Assembly (NCBI RefSeq): GCF_001428605.1
Contig: NZ_LMID01000013.1
Location: 39,345 to 103,344, forward strand
Length of the DNA stretch: 64,000 nt
Reading direction: 5' to 3'
Source: Sphingomonas sp. Root720
Lineage (GTDB): Bacteria > Pseudomonadota > Alphaproteobacteria > Sphingomonadales > Sphingomonadaceae
Shown one piece after another: positions 16,826 to 25,527 of the stretch (within the stretch, counting starts at the first letter, position 1; the number at the start of each line of letters is the position of its first letter). The translations under genes and the position numbers were made by a program. The notes beneath the pieces were generated by a model that was given only the letters and a program-made list of their open reading frames with translations, was not told where the DNA came from and searched no databases.

Positions 16826-17537
16826 CTATGCTGGCCGGGTGTCGTTCTCCCATCCCGGCCGCGACGGCCGAAATCCCGCTCGCAGGAGCCCGGCCGACCG
16901 TTCGGTCCTGCTCTGGCCCGTCCTCCTGCTGTTCGCGCTGGCCGGATGCATCCCCTCCCCCAGCCAACCGCGCCGTGGCTGGCGGCCGCCGGCGGAGAGC
17001 CCCGAGCGCTTCCGCCAATGCGTCGCCGCGCTGCGAGCCGACGGCGCGCAGGTCGACGCGCTTCCCGATCGCCGGTTCGACAATGGCTGTTCCGCCACAT
17101 CCGCGGTCAAGCTCGTCGCCATCGGCATTCCCGTCACCAATCTCGGCGCGGTCAAATGCGGACTCGCCCTGCCGTTCGTTCGCTGGGTGCGCCAGGACGT
17201 CCCGGCGGCGGCGCAACGCTGGCTCGGGTCCGACGTGGTCCGCATCGAAAGCTTCGGCAGCTTCGCCTGCCGGCCGGTCAACAACCAGGCCGGCAACCGC
17301 CTGTCCGAGCATGGCCGCGCCAACGCCGTCGACATCGCCGCCTTCCGCCTGCGCGACGGGCGGCGTATCAGCGTCAAGGACGGCTGGAACGGCCCGGACC
17401 AGCAGGTGCGCGGCTTCCTTCGCACGCTCCATCGCGGCGCCTGCGGCCGTTTCCCGATCGTGCTCGGGCCGGACGCGAACGCGCTTCACCACGACCACTT
17501 CCATTTCGACATGGGCAGCGGACCCTATTGCCGATAG
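16812..17537 (+). CDS. Extensin-like C-terminal domain lipoprotein
   Basis: The 241-residue protein has a hydrophobic segment ending in a lipobox (LLFALAGC) and then the bacterial extensin-like domain: FRQCVAALRADGAQVDALPD, GCSATSAVKL, FGSFACRPVNNQAGNRLSEHGRANAVDIAAF and the final HHDHFHFDMG. The HGxANAxD and HxDHxHxD patterns resemble metal-dependent peptidoglycan peptidases. Likely periplasmic or outer-membrane anchored. Its ATG overlaps the previous gene by 14 nt, suggesting coupling. Confidence 0.85.
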   Translation: MSAADYAGRVSFSHPGRDGRNPARRSPADRSVLLWPVLLLFALAGCIPSPSQPRRGWRPPAESPERFRQCVAALRADGAQVDALPDRRFDNGCSATSAVKLVAIGIPVTNLGAVKCGLALPFVRWVRQDVPAAAQRWLGSDVVRIESFGSFACRPVNNQAGNRLSEHGRANAVDIAAFRLRDGRRISVKDGWNGPDQQVRGFLRTLHRGACGRFPIVLGPDANALHHDHFHFDMGSGPYCR

Positions 17538-17598
17538 AAGTCCGGAGACCGTCTGCCCTGTAATGCGGGCGAAAGCTGACTATCTGTAACAGAGACAT

Positions 17599-18507
17599 AT
17601 GGCACACAGAAAAGTACCCAAACGCGTCTTCGCCCGCGCCAAAGAGGATGCTGCGGTCGCCAAGACCGCGACCGAAACCCCACAGACCACCGACACCGCC
17701 TACAAGCTCGCCTTCCAGGACACCGACTTCCTGCTGCGCGACGACCTGCGGCCGGTCCGCTTCCAGCTCGAGCTGCTGAAGCCCGAACTGCTGCTCGAGG
17801 AAGCGAATATCGGCTCGACCTTCGTGATGTACGGGTCGGCCCGCATTCCCGAACCGGGCAAGGCCGATGCGCTGATCGCATCGGCCGCGACGCCGAAGCA
17901 GCGGAAGATCGCCGAACGGCTGAAGGCCAAGAGCCGCTATTATGACGAGGCGCGCAAACTCGCCCAACTGGCCAGCCGATGCCCGGCCGACGCGGAAGGC
18001 AAGCGCCAGTTCGTCGTCTGTTCGGGCGGCGGACCGTCGATCATGGAAGCGGCGAATCGCGGCGCCCACGACGTCGGCGCGGAATCGATCGGTCTCAACA
18101 TCGTCCTGCCGTTCGAGCAGACGCCGAACGCCTATGTGACGCCGCATCTGAGCTTCCAGTTCCACTATTTCGCCCTGCGCAAGATGCACTTCCTGCTGCG
18201 CGCCCGCGCCGTCGCCGCCTTCCCCGGCGGCTTCGGCACCTTCGACGAGCTGTTCGAACTGCTGACCCTGGTCCAGACGGGCAAGATGGCGCAGCTGCCG
18301 ATCTTCCTCTTCGGCAAGGACTTCTGGCGAAAGATCGTCAATTTCGACGCACTGGTCGAGGAAGGCGTGATCAGCGAGAACGACCTGAACCTGTTCCGCT
18401 TCGTCGAGACGGCGGAAGAGGCATGGGAAAAGCTCGACCTCTATTACGCGACCCGCGACCGATCCTACCGCCACCGCGATCCGTCCGCCAAGGCCCGGGC
18501 CGGTTGA
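17599..18507 (+). CDS. LOG-family protein
   Basis: The 302-residue protein has the family hallmark PGGFGTFDELFE near residue 210 and an upstream nucleotide-binding strand (VVCSGGGPSIMEAANRGA). LOG proteins cleave cytokinin nucleotide monophosphates to the base; many bacterial members are wrongly called lysine decarboxylases. The long N-terminal extension (about 60 residues) is typical of the larger bacterial subgroup. The natural substrate is not known. Confidence 0.9.
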   Translation: MAHRKVPKRVFARAKEDAAVAKTATETPQTTDTAYKLAFQDTDFLLRDDLRPVRFQLELLKPELLLEEANIGSTFVMYGSARIPEPGKADALIASAATPKQRKIAERLKAKSRYYDEARKLAQLASRCPADAEGKRQFVVCSGGGPSIMEAANRGAHDVGAESIGLNIVLPFEQTPNAYVTPHLSFQFHYFALRKMHFLLRARAVAAFPGGFGTFDELFELLTLVQTGKMAQLPIFLFGKDFWRKIVNFDALVEEGVISENDLNLFRFVETAEEAWEKLDLYYATRDRSYRHRDPSAKARAG

Positions 18508-18522
18508 CGGGGGGCTGATCGA

Positions 18523-19146
18523 TCAGGCGCGGGAAACGCTGCCGATCCGCCCTTCCGACAGCGGCGCCTCCTCGCCGCGCGAATAGGTGCCGACCAACAT
18601 GCCGGCCCCCAGTACCCGGCCCTGCAACCCCCGGATCAGCCCCGAGCGGCCGGGATTGCCGCCGATGTCGATCGTCTCGCTGAGCGCAAACAGCTGGAAG
18701 ACATAGTCGTGGCTGCCGTGGCCGGTGGGTGGATCCGGCGGCAGCCAGCCCTCGAAGAGGCTGTTGCGGCCGACATCCGGGCCGTCGACCGTCCCGTCGC
18801 CGTCGGCGACGATGGCCCCTTCGGGAAGATGCCGGTCGTCGGCCGGAATATTCCATACCAGCGCATGCACGAGGGGCTGGAGGGCGGGCGCATCGGGGTC
18901 CTCGACGATCAGCGCGAGACTGGTCGTGCCCGTCGGCACCTCCCCCCAGAGCAGCGGCGGGGATACTCCCTCCCCATCGGCGGTGAAGCGCACCGGCAGG
19001 CGCGCGCCGGAGGCGAAAGCCGGGCTGCTCAGGTCGATCACCGTGTCGCCGATCCGCAGTTCGGGTTGGACGATCACCAGTTTCGAATGGCCGGCGCGGA
19101 CATTGCGCAGCACCGCGCCCAGCCAGCGGGGAAGATGTTCAAGCAT
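18523..19146 (-). CDS. YbhB/YbcL-type PEBP protein
   Basis: The 207-residue protein has the PEBP ligand-pocket motifs LIVEDPDAP (about residue 80) and a later HDYVFQLFAL segment with GHGSHDY. Members bind phospholipid head groups or act as kinase-inhibitor homologs; in bacteria the role is unclear. The start at 19146 follows AGAGGAGA and is preferred over the longer frame. Confidence 0.87.
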   Translation of the reverse strand: MLEHLPRWLGAVLRNVRAGHSKLVIVQPELRIGDTVIDLSSPAFASGARLPVRFTADGEGVSPPLLWGEVPTGTTSLALIVEDPDAPALQPLVHALVWNIPADDRHLPEGAIVADGDGTVDGPDVGRNSLFEGWLPPDPPTGHGSHDYVFQLFALSETIDIGGNPGRSGLIRGLQGRVLGAGMLVGTYSRGEEAPLSEGRIGSVSRA

Positions 19147-19342
19147 CGTCGCGCTTCTCCTCTTTCGGAGCATAATGCGCCAGACCGATTGCCGATCCGA
19201 GAAAATCGTACCGGTGGCGCCATGGCCACTGGCATCTTTCGGGACGGCCAAGTCAATGAGGGGATTTACGAATTTCTCGGAGAAGGCCGCGACGCGCCGT
19301 GAAGGCTTGCCTTCGTGCCGGCGCCACGGCATCGCTCGCCTC

Positions 19343-19603
19343 ATGGATCTCGATGCCCTGCTCCACCATTATTTCGGTACCGACGATATCGACACGCTCG
19401 ATGAGGGTGCGATCGAGGATGCCCGCCAGCGGGTCGAGATCGCCTTCGGCACCGAACGCGATTCCGGCCGCCGCTTCGCATTGTGGATTCTGCTCCACGC
19501 GATCGGCGCTGCCCCGGACCCGGCGATCGCCTTCAAGGATGCGAAGGACCGGAAGGCCGCCGAGGATTATGCCTGGGCGGCGGGGCGGATCGAGCGGCGT
19601 TGA
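19343..19603 (+). CDS. Small conserved hypothetical protein
   Basis: The 86-residue cytoplasmic product (MDLDALLHHYFGTDDIDTLDEGAIEDARQ...) is acidic and helical. Its TGA is overlapped by the TTG start of the YcaQ-type gene, so the two are translationally coupled. No strong ribosome site is visible. I do not recognise the family. Confidence 0.6.
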   Translation: MDLDALLHHYFGTDDIDTLDEGAIEDARQRVEIAFGTERDSGRRFALWILLHAIGAAPDPAIAFKDAKDRKAAEDYAWAAGRIERR

Positions 19604-20760
19604 CCGCGAGGCTGTCGCTCGCGCAGGCCCGCCGGATCGCGCTCGCCGCACAGGGTTTCGCCGCTCCCCGGCCGCAGGCCGTCGGCAACGCCCATCTGCG
19701 CCGCACGCTCGACCGGCTGGCGCTCCACCAGATCGACAGCGTCAACGTCCTGTCGCGTGCCCATTACCTGCCCGCTTTCTCGCGCCTCGGCGGCTATGAC
19801 CGCGCCCTGCTCGACGAAGCCGCCTGGGGCCGCCGGTCGAAACGGCGCATGTTCGAATATTGGGCGCATGAGGCGTCGCTGCTGCCCGTCGATCTCCAGC
19901 CTTTGCTCCGCTGGCGGATGGAAGAGGCCGACCGCGGCGAGCGCGGCTGGAAGGCGCTTCGGGTCTATGCCCGGGACAAGCGCGGCGAGGTCGATGCGGT
20001 GCTCGATCGCATCCGCGCCGAAGGTCCCCTCGCCGTCTCCGACTTCGAGGACGGCCGGAGCCGCAGCGGCTGGTGGGAATGGGGCGACAGCAAGCGCAAG
20101 CTCGAATGGCTGTTCTGGGCGGGACACGTCACCACCACCACCCGGCGCGGCGGCTTCGAGCGGGTCTACGACCTGACCGAGCGAGTCATCCCGCCCACGA
20201 TCCTGGCCCTTCCTACCCCCGACAAGGCCACGGCGCATCGCGGCCTGCTCGCGCGCGCCGCTGCCGCGCTGGGCGTCGCGACCGAGACCGACCTGCGCGA
20301 TTATTTCCGGACCTCCGTCGCCGACACCAGGGTGGCGATTGCCGAACTGGCTGCGGAAGGGCTGCTTCTCCCCGTCACGGTCGAAGGCTGGCGCCAGCCC
20401 GCCTGGCTGCACCGCGATGCCCGGCGTCCGCGCAGCGTCGATGCCCGCGCGCTGCTGGTGCCTTTCGACCCGCTGATCTGGGAACGCGACCGGACCGAAC
20501 GGCTATTCGGCTTCCACTACCGCATCGAAATCTACACGCCTGCCGAGAAGCGCCGCTACGGCTATTATGTCCTGCCCTTCCTGCTCGGCGACCGGCTGGT
20601 CGCGCGGGTCGATCTCAAGGCCGACCGGCAGAGGTCGGTCCTGCGGGTGCAGTCGACCCACCTCGAACCCGACGCTCCCGGCGAAACCCGCGAAGAGCTC
20701 GATATCGAGCTCCGGGAAATGGCCCTCTGGCTGGGCCTCCACGGCGGAGTATCGCGGTAG
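19600..20760 (+). CDS. YcaQ-type DNA interstrand-crosslink glycosylase
   Basis: The 386-residue protein matches the winged-helix YcaQ/AlkX family: it carries the catalytic QXD motif in HQIDSVNVLSRAHYLPAFSRLG (near residue 40) and the tryptophan-rich segment WGDSKRKLEWLFWAGHV. Family enzymes unhook crosslinked or alkylated bases. A TTG start at 19600 overlaps the stop of the preceding small gene and begins just before the conserved LSLAQARRIAL segment; the longer ATG frame upstream lacks family similarity. Confidence 0.88.
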   Translation: MTARLSLAQARRIALAAQGFAAPRPQAVGNAHLRRTLDRLALHQIDSVNVLSRAHYLPAFSRLGGYDRALLDEAAWGRRSKRRMFEYWAHEASLLPVDLQPLLRWRMEEADRGERGWKALRVYARDKRGEVDAVLDRIRAEGPLAVSDFEDGRSRSGWWEWGDSKRKLEWLFWAGHVTTTTRRGGFERVYDLTERVIPPTILALPTPDKATAHRGLLARAAAALGVATETDLRDYFRTSVADTRVAIAELAAEGLLLPVTVEGWRQPAWLHRDARRPRSVDARALLVPFDPLIWERDRTERLFGFHYRIEIYTPAEKRRYGYYVLPFLLGDRLVARVDLKADRQRSVLRVQSTHLEPDAPGETREELDIELREMALWLGLHGGVSR

Positions 20761-20889
20761 GCGCGCCCGATCGCGCCAAGCTCTTAGACATTGGTCTAGG
20801 CCCCCGCTGCTTTCCTGTCCGACATGATGTAATCCCTCTGTCATACGGCGCGAAAGCCGCGCGACCTGGATTGGGGGAGGTATGCGTCC

Positions 20890-21066
20890 ATGAGGAACTT
20901 CGTTCGCCACGCCCATGCTCGACATGCCTTCCTTCGTCTTCCGGAGGAGGTGCTGGAGGGGGCTGGCGAGGAGAAATATCCGGCCTTTGTCGGTGCACTG
21001 ATCGCGGTCGGCGCCTCGGCGCTGCTCTGGGCGATCATCGCTTCTATCTTCGTCACCCTCTTCTAG
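20890..21066 (+). CDS. Small single-span membrane protein
   Basis: The 58-residue product has a basic N-terminus (MRNFVRHAHARHAFLRLPEE) and one membrane span (FVGALIAVGASALLWAIIASIFVTLF). GGGGGAGG lies about 10 nt upstream. Function is unknown; it sits alone between the glycosylase and trmFO. Confidence 0.65.
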   Translation: MRNFVRHAHARHAFLRLPEEVLEGAGEEKYPAFVGALIAVGASALLWAIIASIFVTLF

Positions 21067-21166
21067 GCGTCCCGTCCTCCGGCGAGTGCCTGGATCTTGC
21101 GTCCCGCGACGCGGGGTGCGGGAGGAAAGACTTCAATCTCCGCGCGAGGGGGACTAAAGCGCGGCG

Positions 21167-22507
21167 ATGGTTCATCAGATACATGTGATCGGCGGCGGGC
21201 TCGCCGGGTCGGAAGCGGCGTGGCAGCTCGCCCAGGCGGGCATTCGCGTGCGCCTGTCCGAAATGCGCGGGATCGAGGCAACGCCCGCCCACCAGACCGA
21301 CAGCCTCGGCGAACTGGTCTGCTCGAACAGCTTTCGTTCGGACGATCCGGCGAACGCCGTCGGCCTGCTCCATGCCGAGATGCGTGCGCTGGGATCGCTG
21401 ATCATCGGCACGGCCGACGCGCACCGGGTGCCCGCCGGATCGGCGCTGGCCGTCGATCGCGAAGGGTATGCCGAAGCGGTCACTCGCTCCATCGCCGGGC
21501 ATCCGCTGATCGAACTGGTCCGCGAACGGGTCGACGCGCTGCCGGAGGACGGCCCGGCGATCGTCGCGACCGGCCCGCTGACGGCCGCCGCGCTGGCCGA
21601 GGCGATCGGCACCGCGACGGGCGCCGACGCCCTCGCCTTCTTCGACGCGATCGCGCCGATCGTGCACCACCACTCCATCGACATGGACGTCGCCTGGATG
21701 GCTTCGCGTTGGGATAAGGGCGAGACCAAGGACTATATCAACTGCCCGATGGACAAGGAGCAATATCTGGCCTTCCATCAGGGGCTGCTCGACGGCGAGA
21801 AGACCGCGTTCAAGGAATGGGAGAAGGACACGCCCTATTTCGACGGCTGCATGCCGGTCGAGGTGATGGCGGAGCGCGGCGTCGACACGCTGCGCTATGG
21901 TCCGATGAAGCCGGTGGGACTCGACAATCCGCGCACCGGTCGCTGGCCCTATGCGGTCGTGCAGCTGCGCCAGGACAATGCGCTGGGCACACTGTGGAAT
22001 ATCGTCGGTTTCCAGACCAAGCTGAAGCACGCCGAGCAGGTCCGCCTGTTCCGCACGATCCCCGGCCTGGAAAAGGCCGAGTTCGCCCGGTTGGGCGGCC
22101 TCCATCGCAACACCTTCATCCAGAGCCCCAAGCTGCTCGACGGCGCGCTGCGCCTGAAGTCGCGCCCGAACATCCGCTTTGCCGGCCAGATAACCGGCTG
22201 CGAAGGCTATGTGGAGTCGGCGGCGATCGGCCTGCTCGCGGGGCGCTTCGCGGCGGCCGAACTGCTCGGCCGGCCGATGGACGCGCCGCCGCTGACGACG
22301 GCGCTCGGCGCGCTGCTCGGCCATATCACCGGCGGCGCGGACGCGGCCAGCTACCAGCCGATGAACGTCAATTTCGGGCTGTTTCCCCCGCTCGAAGGCG
22401 CCAAGGGCGGCCGCAAGCGCAAGGGCGACCGCAAGGCGATGATGGCCGAGCGTGCGGGCGAGGCGCTGAAGGCGTGGCTGAACGACGGCGAGGTCGAAGC
22501 GGCCTGA
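21167..22507 (+). CDS. trmFO: FADH2-dependent tRNA (uracil-54-C5)-methyltransferase
   Basis: The 446-residue flavoenzyme makes ribothymidine at position 54 of tRNA using methylene-THF. The N-terminal FAD motif [16 protein letters not shown], the [22 protein letters not shown] segment, and the C-terminal [22 protein letters not shown] motif are all present at normal length. Start [11 protein letters not shown] is at the family position. Confidence 0.97.
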   Translation: MVHQIHVIGGGLAGSEAAWQLAQAGIRVRLSEMRGIEATPAHQTDSLGELVCSNSFRSDDPANAVGLLHAEMRALGSLIIGTADAHRVPAGSALAVDREGYAEAVTRSIAGHPLIELVRERVDALPEDGPAIVATGPLTAAALAEAIGTATGADALAFFDAIAPIVHHHSIDMDVAWMASRWDKGETKDYINCPMDKEQYLAFHQGLLDGEKTAFKEWEKDTPYFDGCMPVEVMAERGVDTLRYGPMKPVGLDNPRTGRWPYAVVQLRQDNALGTLWNIVGFQTKLKHAEQVRLFRTIPGLEKAEFARLGGLHRNTFIQSPKLLDGALRLKSRPNIRFAGQITGCEGYVESAAIGLLAGRFAAAELLGRPMDAPPLTTALGALLGHITGGADAASYQPMNVNFGLFPPLEGAKGGRKRKGDRKAMMAERAGEALKAWLNDGEVEAA

Positions 22508-22546
22508 TCGCCCGCGTCGCCGGGGGGGGGCGCGCCGCCGCCCGCC

Positions 22547-22954
<408 letters not shown>

Positions 22955-22965
22955 CCTGCTTACCC

Positions 22966-23184
22966 TTATCCGGCGTCGAGTTCCGAGCCGCGCTTCAGCG
23001 CCATCTTTCCGTCATCGGTCTTCACCAGATAGGCGGGATTGGCGGCGGTGCCGCGGCGGACGATCCGGGCGCCTTCGATGGTACGCTGGACCCGCCGTTC
23101 GAACCGTTGGACGACATGGCCATGGGCGACGTGCGCGCCCCAGTTCCACGATATCCTCTGCCCGCTGCGAAAGCCCTTTGCCAT
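22966..23184 (-). CDS. DUF2945 (hypervirulence-associated TUDOR-like) protein
   Basis: The 72-residue protein has the compact beta fold signature WNWGAHVAHGHVV ... AYLVKTDDGKMALKRGSEL typical of DUF2945. These proteins are often part of stress regulons. It heads a two-gene unit with the iron permease-like gene. Confidence 0.8.
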   Translation of the reverse strand: MAKGFRSGQRISWNWGAHVAHGHVVQRFERRVQRTIEGARIVRRGTAANPAYLVKTDDGKMALKRGSELDAG

Positions 23185-23210
23185 GCGAAGATATGTCCTT
23201 TCGCACCCAT

Positions 23211-23235
23211 AACCGTCCGCCCGCGCGGCTGTTCC
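23211..23235 (-). promoter_or_regulatory. Possible EcfG-type promoter of the DUF2945 gene
   Basis: On the minus strand GGAAC (23235-23231), 16 nt and GGTT (23214-23211) resemble the EcfG consensus with one mismatch in the -10 element. The ATG is about 27 nt downstream. Confidence 0.4.
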
Positions 23236-23272
23236 GGTTGCGATGACCGTCTTTGGCTCCTAAGGCGTCGCG

Positions 23273-24454
23273 ATGGACGCATCCCAGCTTCGTGTCGCCC
23301 TGTTCACGGGCAATTACAACTATGTGCGCGACGGCGCGAACCAGGCCCTCAACCGGCTGGTCGGCTACCTCCTGCGCCAGGGTGCAGCGGTGCGGATCTA
23401 TTCGCCAATGGTCGACGAGCCCGCCTTTCCGGCGACCGGAGACCTGGTCGACATCCCGTCGCTGCCGGTGCCGGGCCGCACCGAATATCGCTTCCCGCTG
23501 ATGATCCCGCCCAGGGTCAAGCGCGACATCAGCCGCTTCGCCCCGAACATCATCCACGTCGCCAGCCCGGAGATCCTCGGTCATCGCGCCGTGGCGCTCG
23601 CGCTGCGCCGCAAGCTGCCGGTGGTGGCATCGGTCCACACGCGGTTCGAGACCTATTTCCGCTATTATGGCCTCGCCTTTCTCGAGCCGCTGGTCGAGGC
23701 GATGCTGCGCCGTTTCTATCGGCGCTGCGACGCGATCTTCGCGCCATCGGAGTCGATGGCGCAGCTGCTGCGCAACCAGCGGATGAGCTACGACGTCGGT
23801 ATCTGGTCGCGCGGGATCGACCGGACGATCTTCAAGCCCGAGCGGCGGTGCGACGATTGGCGCCGCTCGCTGGGAATCCTGCCCGACGACGTCGTGATCG
23901 GCTTCGTCGGCCGGCTGGTGATGGAAAAGGGCCTCGACATCTTCGCCGACACGATCGACCAGCTCGACCGGCGCCAGGTGCGGCACAAGGTGCTGGTGGT
24001 CGGTCACGGCCCGGCGCGCGAATGGTTCGAGAAGCGCCTGCCCGGTGCGATCTTCGCGGGCTTCCAGGCGGGCGAGGACCTGGGCCGCGCGGTCGCGTCG
24101 ATGGACATGCTGTTCAACCCGTCGGTCACCGAGACGTTCGGCAACGTCACGCTGGAAGCGATGGCGGCCGGGCTGCCCGTCGTCGCCGCGCGCGCGACCG
24201 GCAGCGAGAGCCTGATCGACGACGGCCGGACCGGGCGGTTGATCACGCCCGGGCGCACGAAGGCCTTCGCCGACGCCCTGCAGGCTTTCTGCGAGGATCC
24301 CGACATGCGCCGGACGATCGGCGAGGCGGGCCTGAAGGCGAGCGCGCGCTATGGCTGGGACGAGGTCAACCAGGAGCTGGTCGACGCCTATGTGCGCATC
24401 CTGCGCCAGCACAACGCCGGCATCCGCGTCACCCGCCAGAGCCCGGTGCCCTGA
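23273..24454 (+). CDS. GT4-type glycosyltransferase
   Basis: The 393-residue protein has the two Rossmann lobes of GT-B enzymes. The donor-binding part holds VIGFVGRLVMEKGLDIFADTI and the E-x7-E motif in NPSVTETFGNVTLEAMAAGLPVVA. It resembles sugar transferases acting on glycolipids such as alpha-mannosyl or sulfoquinovosyl transferases. The acceptor is unknown and no neighbouring pathway gene decides it. Confidence 0.88.
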   Translation: MDASQLRVALFTGNYNYVRDGANQALNRLVGYLLRQGAAVRIYSPMVDEPAFPATGDLVDIPSLPVPGRTEYRFPLMIPPRVKRDISRFAPNIIHVASPEILGHRAVALALRRKLPVVASVHTRFETYFRYYGLAFLEPLVEAMLRRFYRRCDAIFAPSESMAQLLRNQRMSYDVGIWSRGIDRTIFKPERRCDDWRRSLGILPDDVVIGFVGRLVMEKGLDIFADTIDQLDRRQVRHKVLVVGHGPAREWFEKRLPGAIFAGFQAGEDLGRAVASMDMLFNPSVTETFGNVTLEAMAAGLPVVAARATGSESLIDDGRTGRLITPGRTKAFADALQAFCEDPDMRRTIGEAGLKASARYGWDEVNQELVDAYVRILRQHNAGIRVTRQSPVP

Positions 24455-24469
24455 CTTTCGGAAACCGCG

Positions 24470-24790
24470 CTAGGCCGGCTTCCAGTCGAACGGCAGCGGC
24501 GCCTCGCGGAAGGCGAAGCGGTCGAGGTGGCGGGCCACGGCCCCCTTCAGGCCTTCGAGCTGCGCGTCCGAACTCGCGTCGATGCGGACTTCCAGCGTCG
24601 CATCGGTCGCGTCGAAGGTGGCGAGCCCATCGCCCGGATGGTCGGCTCCCCGCGCATCGCGCGGGAAGACGACCGTGCCGTGGGTGGGCGTAAACGCGAC
24701 CTTCAGCTTATGGGTCCAGTGCTTGCACAGCTGCTGGAGATATTTGCTGCCCGAAGCGGTGGGCACCGATGCGGTTGCGCTGATCGTCAT
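24470..24790 (-). CDS. DUF2218 protein
   Basis: The 106-residue protein matches DUF2218: YLQQLCKHWTHKLKV, a GTVVFP strand and DHLDRFAF-like RHLDRFAFREAPLPFDW at the end. The family is often near iron-reductase genes. Its ATG overlaps the TGA of the upstream PadR gene by 1 nt (TGATG), so it is translated with the regulator. Confidence 0.85.
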   Translation of the reverse strand: MTISATASVPTASGSKYLQQLCKHWTHKLKVAFTPTHGTVVFPRDARGADHPGDGLATFDATDATLEVRIDASSDAQLEGLKGAVARHLDRFAFREAPLPFDWKPA

Positions 24791-25401
24791 CAGAGCCTCT
24801 CGATCTTGCGAGTGGCTTCGTCGAGGATGGCGGCGACCTCATGCGCCAGATCGGTGTTGCCGCTGCGGCCCATGCGATCGCGCAGCACCATGGCGAGGTT
24901 GACCATCGCCCGCCGCACCGGCGCCCGGTCGTGGCCGCCGCCCTGCTCCTCGCCCAGCGCCTCGATGCGTGCGAACAGCGCTTCGACCTGTTCGGCCTGC
25001 TCGCCGATCTCGAGCTTGCCCGCTTCGGTGATCGCGAACAGCCGCTTCGAGCCCTCGGCCGCCTGCTCGGCGATCAGTCCCATGTCCTGGAGCATGGTGA
25101 GCGTCGGATAGACCACGCCCGGGCTCGGCGCATAGGATCCGCCGGAGCGTTCCTCGATCGCCTTGATCAGGTCGTAGCCGTGACGCGGCTGCTCGCCGAT
25201 CAGCGCCAGGAGGACGAGCCGCAGCTCGGTGCTCTCGAACACGCGGCGGCGTCCGCCGCCCCGGCGACCGCCCCGGCCGCCCATGCCCTCTCCGAACCCC
25301 TCGCCAAATGCATCGCCAAAGCCGCCACGGTGGCGGCCGCGCATCGCATGGAAGCCGTGATGACCACCATGTTCGCGATGCCTTTTGTTAAAACCAAACA
25401 T
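24790..25401 (-). CDS. PadR-family regulator resembling NfeR (YqjI)
   Basis: The 203-residue protein has a His/Gly/Arg-rich N-terminal tail (about residues 1-53, HREHGGHHGFHAMRGRHRGG) and a PadR winged helix (RVFESTELRLVLLALIGEQPRHGYDLIKAIEERSGGSYAPSPGVVYPTLTMLQDMGLI), then a dimer helix. The layout matches E. coli YqjI/NfeR, a repressor responsive to iron or nickel, so the tail may bind metal. It is co-translated with DUF2218 and preceded by palindromes likely to be its own operator. No ferric reductase gene is present here. Confidence 0.85.
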   Translation of the reverse strand: MFGFNKRHREHGGHHGFHAMRGRHRGGFGDAFGEGFGEGMGGRGGRRGGGRRRVFESTELRLVLLALIGEQPRHGYDLIKAIEERSGGSYAPSPGVVYPTLTMLQDMGLIAEQAAEGSKRLFAITEAGKLEIGEQAEQVEALFARIEALGEEQGGGHDRAPVRRAMVNLAMVLRDRMGRSGNTDLAHEVAAILDEATRKIERL

Positions 25402-25422
25402 CTTATTCTCCGGTCTTCATAT

Positions 25423-25459
25423 CTATCGAATCATTCTCGATAGCTCTAAGATATATCTT
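25423..25459 (-). promoter_or_regulatory. Palindromic operator region of the PadR-DUF2218 operon
   Basis: CTATCGA (25423-25429) and TCGATAG (25437-25443) are perfect arms 7 nt apart, followed by the perfect 12-bp palindrome AAGATATATCTT (25448-25459). On the minus strand TTGTCA then TATCTT with a 16-nt gap could be the -35 and -10, so the palindrome would cover the promoter. Confidence 0.6.
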
Positions 25460-25527
25460 GAAAGAGTTTTGACAAGCCGGTTTTTCGCCCCCTGTGCGGA
25501 CGGCCCGGCCGCGCCTATATCGTCGCG

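Noticed and set aside
22522-22530. Run of nine G as a phase-variation tract
   Set aside because: It lies in the gap between two convergent stop codons, where length change would not alter a reading frame or promoter.
25469-25474. TTGACA as the -35 element of rarA
   Set aside because: No acceptable -10 hexamer is found 16-18 nt downstream, so a plus-strand promoter here is not supported.
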